In this document: positions 58,381 through 64,000 of the stretch, in pieces | Position numbering within the stretch: position 1 is the stretch's first letter | Layout of the letters: the number at the start of each line of letters is the position of its first letter | NCBI RefSeq assembly: GCF_030758955.1 | Contig: NZ_CP132360.1 | Location: 201,467 to 265,466 of the forward strand | DNA length: 64,000 bases | DNA from: Agrococcus beijingensis | GTDB taxonomy: Bacteria; Actinomycetota; Actinomycetes; Actinomycetales; Microbacteriaceae | Direction: 5' to 3' | Translations under genes and position numbers: made by a program | The notes under the pieces: generated by a model | The model's input: the letters and a program-made list of their open reading frames with translations, nothing else | Database searches by the model: none | Told to the model about the DNA's origin: nothing

Positions 58381-60300
58381 TCAGTAGGTCGCGTCGATGA
58401 CGACGGTCGAGCCCTGCACGACGGCGCTCGATCCGGGATCCTGCGACAGGACCGCCGCGAGGCTCTGCAGCGCCTCGGGCACGTTGGTGCGCAGCTCGGG
58501 CACGAGCTGCGCATCCCGGATCGCCTGCACGGCATCGGGGATGGGCATGCCCACCACGTCCGGCACCTGCGACATGGGCGGGCCCAGCGAGACGACGCCG
58601 GTGATCGTCGCGCCGCGGCGCACCGGCCCGTCGCTCGGCACCGTCATCGACACGAGGTGGCCGGTCGGCACCTCGAACGAGTGCTCCTGCGCCGAGAAGT
58701 CGACGAGCAGGCCAGCCTGCTGCAGGGCGGCGGAGGCGTCGTCCGCGTTCTGGCCGGACTCGGCGGGGATCGGGCCGAGCGAGACGCGCAGCGCGATCGG
58801 CGTGCGCTCCTCGAGCGTCTGCACCTGGCTGAGGTCGACCTCGTTCGCCGAGGCCGCGAGCACGGTCTGCGGAGGCGCTGCATCGAACACGAAGTCCGGC
58901 TCGGCCTCGGCGACCGTGAAGCCGGCGGTGGCGATCTCGGCGCGGGCCTGCTCGAGCGGCATGCCAGCGAGGGCAGGCACCGGCAGGCTCCGTCGGCCCG
59001 CGGAGACCACCAGCTGCACCGCGTCGCCGTTGCCGATCTCGGCGCCGGCGGGCGGGACGGTCCGCAGCACGTGCCCTGACGGCGTGTCGTAGTTCGCCTC
59101 GGCCACCACCTCGGAGACCTCGATGCCGTCGCCGTCCAGCAGCGCGACCGCGGCGTCCTGCGTCTCGCCGACGACCGACGGCACGGTGCTGCTGCCGCCC
59201 GGTCCGAGGTTGAACCACCAGCCCAGGCCGGCCGCGAGCAGCAGGCCGAGCAGCACCACCGCGAGCCACAGCATGCCGCGGCGCCGGCGCACGGTGACGC
59301 GTCGCGCGAGCGCCGTCGCGGCCACGCCGTCGCCGCCGTCGCGCACGACCACCGGCGGGGGCGGCGCGACCGTGCGCCGGGGCTTGCGCGGCCGCTCGAT
59401 GACGGTCGTCGACCGGTCGTCCTCCGAGACTGAGGGCAGCACGGTCGTCGGGGTGTCGATGCCGCGCTCCCGGATCGCGTGCAGCTCTGCCAGCATCTCC
59501 GACGCATCCGTCGGTCGCAGGTTCGGATCGCGCTGCGTCGCCCAGTGCACGAGCGAGTCGAGCGCCTCGGGCACGCCGGGCGCCTCGGTCGACGGCAGCG
59601 GCACCTGCTCGTTGGCGTGCTGGAAGGCGATCTGCATGGGCTCGTCGCCGGTGAACGGCTGCTTGCCGGTGAGCATCTCGAACAGCAGGATGCCCACGGC
59701 GTAGATGTCGCTGCGGGCGTCGGCGATGCCACGGGTGACGAGCTCGGGGGAGAGGTAGGCGATCGTGCCCAGCAGCGCCTTCCCGGTCGCGGTGTTCGCG
59801 GTCGCCGCCCGCGCGAGGCCGAAGTCGCCGATCTTGATGCGCCCGTCGTGGGCGAGCAGGATGTTCTCGGGCTTCAGGTCGCGGTGCACGATGCCGGCCC
59901 GGTGCGCGGCCGCCAGGCCCGCGAGGATCGCCTCGAGCACGTCGAGCGACTGCTCAGCGGTGATGCGGCCGCGCTCGATGAGCAGGTCGCGCAGGGTGAT
60001 CGAGGGCACCAGCTCCATGACGAGCCACGCCAGCCCGTCGTCGTCTCCCTGGTCGTAGGTGTTCACGACGTTCGGATGCGCGAGGCGGGCCGCCGCCTTC
60101 GCCTCCTGGATGAAGCGCTCCCGGAAGTCCTCGTCGTCGCTCAGGTGCGGGTGCATCACCTTCACGGCCACCTTGCGGTCGAGCCGCAGGTCGAGCCCGG
60201 CGTAGACGCTCGCCATGCCGCCGCGGGCGATGCGGTCGCCGACCTCGTACCTGCGGTCGATCAGCCGTCCGATGACGGGATCGCGGGGGTCGACAGGCAC
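58381..60300 (-). CDS. pknL: Ser/Thr protein kinase with four PASTA domains (PknL-like)
   Basis: 639 residues. An N-terminal kinase domain (GGMASVYAG glycine loop, Lys47 in VAVKVMHPH, HRDLKPEN, IGDFGLA, and the GTIAYLSPE activation end) is followed by a basic juxtamembrane region, one helix at residues 343-363 and four extracellular PASTA repeats to the C-terminus. PASTA domains sense peptidoglycan fragments. The GTG start has TATCCT ending 6 nt upstream. It faces its likely substrate, the Rv2175c-like gene. Confidence 0.93.
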   Translation of the reverse strand: MPVDPRDPVIGRLIDRRYEVGDRIARGGMASVYAGLDLRLDRKVAVKVMHPHLSDDEDFRERFIQEAKAAARLAHPNVVNTYDQGDDDGLAWLVMELVPSITLRDLLIERGRITAEQSLDVLEAILAGLAAAHRAGIVHRDLKPENILLAHDGRIKIGDFGLARAATANTATGKALLGTIAYLSPELVTRGIADARSDIYAVGILLFEMLTGKQPFTGDEPMQIAFQHANEQVPLPSTEAPGVPEALDSLVHWATQRDPNLRPTDASEMLAELHAIRERGIDTPTTVLPSVSEDDRSTTVIERPRKPRRTVAPPPPVVVRDGGDGVAATALARRVTVRRRRGMLWLAVVLLGLLLAAGLGWWFNLGPGGSSTVPSVVGETQDAAVALLDGDGIEVSEVVAEANYDTPSGHVLRTVPPAGAEIGNGDAVQLVVSAGRRSLPVPALAGMPLEQARAEIATAGFTVAEAEPDFVFDAAPPQTVLAASANEVDLSQVQTLEERTPIALRVSLGPIPAESGQNADDASAALQQAGLLVDFSAQEHSFEVPTGHLVSMTVPSDGPVRRGATITGVVSLGPPMSQVPDVVGMPIPDAVQAIRDAQLVPELRTNVPEALQSLAAVLSQDPGSSAVVQGSTVVIDATY

Positions 60301-60386
60301 GAAGCGAGGATAGGCGGAGGTGCGGCGCAAGCACGGCACCCACGCCGCTGTGGGGCGCAGGTCGGGTCCGGTGGCATCATGGAGGC
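60301..60386. promoter_or_regulatory. Divergent leaderless promoters of pknL and the Rv2175c-like gene
   Basis: TATCCT on the minus strand (60312-60307) and CATCAT on the plus strand (60375-60380) each end 6 nt before the respective GTG start codon. Confidence 0.55.
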
Positions 60387-60719
60387 GTGACGCAAGACAC
60401 CGCTTGGCTCTCCGTGCCCGACCTCGTGACGCTGCTCGGTCAGCCGGTCGGACGCATCCACCGACTCATCGAGGATCACCGCCTGCCGGCGACGCGCCGG
60501 AACGGCACGCTGCAGGTGCCCGCCGCGGCGATCCGCGACGGCGAACCGCTCAGCGAGCTGCGCGGCACCCTGCTCGTGCTGCTCGACGCCGGGCACACCG
60601 AGGACGAGGCGATCGACTGGCTGCTCGCCGAGGACGACTCGCTGGGCGTCGCGCCGATCGAGGCCATGCGCGCAGGCTCGAAGGCCGCCGTGCGCAAGGC
60701 CGCGCAGCTGCTCGGCTGA
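60387..60719 (+). CDS. Rv2175c-like winged-helix DNA-binding protein
   Basis: 110 residues. WLSVPDLVTLLGQPVGRIHRLIEDHRLPATRRNG is the helix-turn-helix and wing; the C-terminal half (LLDAGHTEDEAIDWLL) is helical. In mycobacteria the homologue lies beside pknL and is phosphorylated by it on an N-terminal threonine, which abolishes DNA binding; Thr2 and Thr5 are candidates here. The divergent arrangement is the same. Confidence 0.88.
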   Translation: MTQDTAWLSVPDLVTLLGQPVGRIHRLIEDHRLPATRRNGTLQVPAAAIRDGEPLSELRGTLLVLLDAGHTEDEAIDWLLAEDDSLGVAPIEAMRAGSKAAVRKAAQLLG

Positions 60720-60741
60720 GCCGGCCCGGCGGCAGCGCCGA

Positions 60742-61854
60742 TCAGCGGTCGCGCTTCGCGACCGTGTCGGCCAGTCGCTCGAGCTCGAGCACGGCCGAGC
60801 GCGAGAGCGTGCCCCCGTGGAGCGCCTCGAGCGCCTCGCCGACCGCGCGGTCGATCAGCGACTCGAGCCGCTCGGGCGCCTCGGAGCGCTGGATCGCGTC
60901 CTGCAGGATCGCGATCTGGCGGTCGTCGAGCTCGCGGTCGCCGAGCAGCTCGTCGAGCATGGTGCGGATGCCCGGGGCCAGCCGCTGCCGGGCGATCTCG
61001 ATCAGCACGGTGCGCTTGCCCTCGCGCAGGTCGTCGCCCGCCGGCTTCCCGGTGATCTCGGGATCGCCGAACACGCCCAGCAGGTCGTCGCGCATCTGGA
61101 ACGCGACCCCGACCGGCAGGCCGTAGCCGGCGAGCGCGTCGAGCTGCTCGCGGTCGGCGCCGGCCAGCAGGGCACCGAGCGTCAGCGGCGCCTCCACCGA
61201 GTACTTGGCCGACTTGTAGACCGCCACGGTGTGCGCGCGGTCGAGCAGGTCGGCCGGCTCCTGCCGGATCCATGCGGCCTCCTCGAGCACGTCGAGGTAC
61301 TGCCCGAAGGTGACCTCCTCGCGCATCCGGCGGTACGCGTCATGGACCGCCTCGCCGTGGGCCGTCCCGCGGCACGCCTCGAGCATCCGGTCGTCGGCCC
61401 AGTTGAGCAGCAGGTCGCCCACCAGGATCGCGGCGCTCGTGCCCCAGGAGGCCGCGTCGCCCACCCACTCGCCGTCGCGGTGCCGCGACTCGAGCGCGCG
61501 GTGCATCGCGGGCCTGCCGCGGCGCGTGTCGGAGGCGTCGATGATGTCGTCGTGCACGAGCGCGGCGGCGTGGAACAGCTCGATCGCGGTCGCGACCTGC
61601 ACCACGTCGCTCCACTGCGGGTCGCGCTCGGTGCCGGCGGTGTGGCCGGCGTCGCTGCGCGCAGCGGTCACCGCGTGCCAGCCCCACAGCACGAAGGCGC
61701 TGCGCACCCGCTTGCCGCCGGCGACCATCTCGCGCACCTGCGCCAGCAGCGGCCCCGCATCGGGCGAGATCTCCGTCAGGGCGCGCTCCCGCGCGTCGAG
61801 GTATTCCTGGATCGAGCCCTCGACTGCTCGGGCGAAGCGCTGCTGTGCTGACAC
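60742..61854 (-). CDS. Polyprenyl diphosphate synthase (GGPP synthase-like)
   Basis: 370 residues. The first Asp-rich motif is in LVHDDIIDASDTRRG, the second in FQMRDDLLGVFGD, and GKRVRSAF is the substrate-binding lysine segment. It elongates isoprenoid diphosphates for quinone, carotenoid or lipid carriers. Chain length is not clear. GTG 61854 is preferred since TAGCAT ends 7 nt upstream; ATG 61863 overlaps that box. Confidence 0.9.
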   Translation of the reverse strand: MSAQQRFARAVEGSIQEYLDARERALTEISPDAGPLLAQVREMVAGGKRVRSAFVLWGWHAVTAARSDAGHTAGTERDPQWSDVVQVATAIELFHAAALVHDDIIDASDTRRGRPAMHRALESRHRDGEWVGDAASWGTSAAILVGDLLLNWADDRMLEACRGTAHGEAVHDAYRRMREEVTFGQYLDVLEEAAWIRQEPADLLDRAHTVAVYKSAKYSVEAPLTLGALLAGADREQLDALAGYGLPVGVAFQMRDDLLGVFGDPEITGKPAGDDLREGKRTVLIEIARQRLAPGIRTMLDELLGDRELDDRQIAILQDAIQRSEAPERLESLIDRAVGEALEALHGGTLSRSAVLELERLADTVAKRDR

Positions 61855-61925
61855 AAGACACATGCTATTGACAGCCGCAGCGCGTAGACTGGCGCTCCGC
61901 ACCGGTCGATCGAAAGGGGTGCGAC

Positions 61926-62306
61926 ATGGGCCTCTCCGAGCACGAGCAGCGACTGCTCGACGAGATGGAGCGCAATCTCTACAAGCACGAGGCAGACATC
62001 GTCAACACGACGAGCGGGCCTCGCACCGTCGACTACACCAAGGTGGCCGTCGGCGTCCTCGGCATCGTCGCGGGACTCGTGCTGGTGGTGGTGGGCGTGC
62101 TGATGAAGCTGGCGATCATCGGCGTCGTCGGGTTCGGCATCGCGGTCGCGGGCGCGCTCTGGGCGCTGTCGGCGTCGAAGCCGGCGACCGGCGACGAGGC
62201 CGACCGGGCGCGCGCGGGCGGCGACGGCCCGGCCGCGAAGCAGCAGAGCCCGAGCCTGATGGATCGTCTCGCCGAGGAGTGGGACGACCGCAACCAGCGG
62301 GGCTGA
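61926..62306 (+). CDS. DUF3040 membrane protein
   Basis: 126 residues. MGLSEHEQRLLDEMERNLY is the DUF3040 signature, followed by two membrane helices (about residues 42-60 and 64-82) and an acidic, Gly/Ala-rich tail. Function unknown; conserved next to the division cluster in actinobacteria. AAAGGGG precedes the ATG and TAGACT at 61885-61890 is the -10 candidate. Confidence 0.88.
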   Translation: MGLSEHEQRLLDEMERNLYKHEADIVNTTSGPRTVDYTKVAVGVLGIVAGLVLVVVGVLMKLAIIGVVGFGIAVAGALWALSASKPATGDEADRARAGGDGPAAKQQSPSLMDRLAEEWDDRNQRG

Positions 62307-62331
62307 GCCCCCACTCCACTCCACTCCCTCT

Positions 62332-62363
62332 GAGGGTCGACGCGCTCGCGTCGGCCCTCTTTC
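62332..62363 (+). terminator. Intrinsic terminator after DUF3040
   Basis: GAGGGTCGACGC pairs with GCGTCGGCCCTC (one G-U) around a short loop and is followed by TTTC, one of the few hairpins here with a T-tract. Confidence 0.8.
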
Positions 62364-62503
62364 GTCGTCCTGAGGGCGATCCGCCCCGGGCGCTGCGGCG
62401 TCCGGGGCGTCTGCACGTCTCCACGGCGCCAAAACCCCTCCACCGCGAAAACCCAGACGAATGTTGAGAACACGCCCGGAGTTTGCGCAACTTTCTGAGG
62501 AAA

Positions 62504-62530
62504 GTGGCGCTGAGTGGAGTACGGTGGAGG
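62504..62530 (+). promoter_or_regulatory. MraZ operator, three GTGG boxes at 10-bp spacing
   Basis: GTGG occurs at 62504, 62514 and 62524, that is one helical turn apart, overlapping a TACGGT -10-like box (62519-62524). Direct TGGG/GTGG repeats with 10-bp periodicity are the known binding sites of MraZ upstream of mraZ. A CTTTC/GAAAG hairpin lies just before. Confidence 0.7.
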
Positions 62531-62585
62531 AAGTCGGCGGATGTCGGCGAACCATCTGCTCGCAGGCCGGACGAGAGGGGGCTCC

Positions 62586-63017
62586 GTGTTCCTCGGCACG
62601 CACACGCCCAAGCTCGACGACAAGGGCCGCGTCATCCTCCCCGCGCGCTTCCGGCAGGAGCTCGAGGGAGGCCTCGTGCTCACCCGCGGCCAGGAGCGCT
62701 GCATCTACGTCTTCTCGGTGCGCGAGTTCGAGCGTGTCCACGAGCAGATCCGGCAGGCGCCGCTCACCTCGGCCGCCGCCCGCGACTTCCTCCGCCTGTT
62801 CCTCTCGGGCGCGTCGAGCGAGCAGCCCGACAGCCAGCACCGCGTGACCGTCCCCGCCAACCTGCGCGAGTACGCCGGCCTCGGCCGCGAGCTCACCGTC
62901 ATCGGTGCGGGCTCCCGCGCCGAGATCTGGGACACCGAGGCCTGGAACACCTACTACGCGGCCAAGGAGGCCGACTTCGCGACGACCACCGAGGAGGTGA
63001 TCCCCGGCATCTTCTGA
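62586..63017 (+). CDS. mraZ: Transcriptional regulator MraZ
   Basis: 143 residues, exactly the family size. The double AbrB-like fold shows [20 protein letters not shown] and [18 protein letters not shown]. It binds GTGG repeats and controls the dcw (division and cell wall) cluster that begins here. The GTG start follows a G-rich AGAGGGGG; the frame is open to 62514 but the operator lies in that part. Confidence 0.95.
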   Translation: MFLGTHTPKLDDKGRVILPARFRQELEGGLVLTRGQERCIYVFSVREFERVHEQIRQAPLTSAAARDFLRLFLSGASSEQPDSQHRVTVPANLREYAGLGRELTVIGAGSRAEIWDTEAWNTYYAAKEADFATTTEEVIPGIF

Positions 63018-63114
63018 CCCGACCCGTGACCCCCAGCTGGGCGCCGCGACACACCTTCCCCGGTGCCGCGCCGCACGGATGGGGATCAGGGGCCGGGACG
63101 GACAGGGAGACGAC

Positions 63115-64000
63115 ATGGACGCATCCGCACTGCACACCCCGGTCATGCTCGAGCGCACGCTCGCGCTGCTCGCGCCGGCGATCGACGCGGCCGTCACCGC
63201 CGGGCGCGCGCCCGTCGTGGTCGACGGCACCCTCGGCATGGGCGGGCACACCGAGGCGATGCTCGCGGCGCACCCGACGCTCGTGGTCGCCGGCATCGAC
63301 CGGGACCCCGACGCCATCAGGCTCGCGCGGCAGCGGCTGGCGCCGTTCGGCGAGCGCTTCGTGCCGGTGCAGACCACCTACGACCGCATCGACCTCGCCC
63401 TCGACGCCGCCGGGGTCGTCGCCGCCGACGGCATCCTGCTCGACCTGGGCGTCTCGAGCCTGCAGCTCGACGCCGCCGACCGCGGCTTCGCCTACGCCAA
63501 GGACGCCCCGCTCGACATGCGCATGGGGCAGGCGGGCGACGTCACCGCCGCCTCGATCATCGCCGAGCGCAGCGACCGCGAGCTCTCGCGGCTGTTCCGC
63601 GTCTACGGCGACGAGAAGCTCGCCGACCGCTACGCGCGGGCGATCGTCGCCGCGCGCGCCGAGGCGCCGATCGAGACGTCGGCGCAGCTCGTCGACATCC
63701 TGCAGGCGGCCACGCCGCGGGCGCTGTCGAACCAGGGCCACCCCGCCAAGCGCGTCTTCCAGGCGCTGCGCATCGAGGTCAACCAGGAGCTGGCGATCCT
63801 CGAGCGCACCATGCCTGCGGCGATCGACGCGCTGGCCGTCGGCGGGCGCCTCGTGGTGCTCGCCTACCAGTCGCTCGAGGACCGCATCGTCAAGCGCGCG
63901 CTGCAGGCCGCAGCCGCGTCGACCGCGCCGCGCGACCTGCCGGTCGAGCTGCCCGAGCACGCGCCGCACCTGCGGCTGCTCGTGCGCGGCGCCGAGCTCG
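63115..64000 (+). CDS. rsmH: 16S rRNA (cytosine-1402-N4)-methyltransferase, cut by window end
   Basis: The first 295 codons are present; the end is outside. HTPVMLERTL at the start, VVDGTLGMGGHTEAML as SAM motif, ILLDLGVSSLQLD, DAPLDMRM and HPAKRVFQALRIEVNQEL are all RsmH signatures. It methylates the ribosomal P-site. AGGGAG precedes the ATG. Second gene of the dcw cluster after mraZ. Confidence 0.95.
   Translation, partial: MDASALHTPVMLERTLALLAPAIDAAVTAGRAPVVVDGTLGMGGHTEAMLAAHPTLVVAGIDRDPDAIRLARQRLAPFGERFVPVQTTYDRIDLALDAAGVVAADGILLDLGVSSLQLDAADRGFAYAKDAPLDMRMGQAGDVTAASIIAERSDRELSRLFRVYGDEKLADRYARAIVAARAEAPIETSAQLVDILQAATPRALSNQGHPAKRVFQALRIEVNQELAILERTMPAAIDALAVGGRLVVLAYQSLEDRIVKRALQAAAASTAPRDLPVELPEHAPHLRLLVRGAEL

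Overview
The window is about 70% GC with almost every third codon position G or C. Its gene neighbourhoods are actinobacterial: eno-divIC-DUF501, garA-ftsR-merR, a parA-like gene next to pyc, pknL beside an Rv2175c-like gene, and mraZ-rsmH at the right edge. Codon habits, a recurrent heptamer GGATGCG/CGCATCC, and F420- and mycothiol-type redox proteins suggest a Microbacteriaceae-like actinobacterium; genus is not decidable from the sequence. No rRNA, tRNA, phage, IS element or CRISPR array was seen.

Left part (1-6308): a sugar-acid region. It has the tail of a ManD-like sugar-acid dehydratase, an F420-type oxidoreductase, then a tight five-gene run (2-hydroxyacid dehydrogenase, gluconate 5-dehydrogenase-like SDR, L-idonate dehydrogenase-like MDR, gluconokinase, GntP permease). 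Together these could import gluconate, idonate or ketogluconates, interconvert them and phosphorylate gluconate to 6-phosphogluconate. From 6541 to 19699 come housekeeping genes: L25, pth, a lipoprotein, mfd, mazG, a quinone oxidoreductase, a membrane protein, hisS, eno, divIC, DUF501 and NDH-2.

Middle part (19803-46111): accessory and metabolic genes. These include a TetR-aldolase-flavoprotein operon, a LemA-like gene followed by a repeat-rich 0.55-kb stretch, a PQQ-type sugar dehydrogenase lipoprotein, an orphan MASE1 histidine kinase, a transsulfuration enzyme, a glutaredoxin, a large flavoprotein reductase, an ArsR-ArsC fusion with a second ArsC, an SDR, a thiolase, a luciferase-like oxidoreductase, an FbpABC-type ABC operon, a secreted multidomain protein, a GATase, tag and azlCD. 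The most striking structure is a seven-copy, 39-bp hairpin array between the ABC binding-protein and permease genes (39934-40194).

Right part (46251-64000): conserved core. It holds the FHA protein GarA/OdhI-like, two MerR regulators, ParA-like, pyruvate carboxylase, peptide deformylase, a methyltransferase, acyl-CoA ligase, PlsC, class II DAHP synthase, a PASTA kinase divergent from its Rv2175c-like partner, polyprenyl synthase, DUF3040, MraZ and RsmH (cut by the window end).

Two window-wide patterns stand out. Many genes have a TANNNT-like -10 hexamer ending only 6-8 nt before the start codon, as expected of leaderless mRNAs. Several genes have tandem duplications that span or abut their own stop codon.
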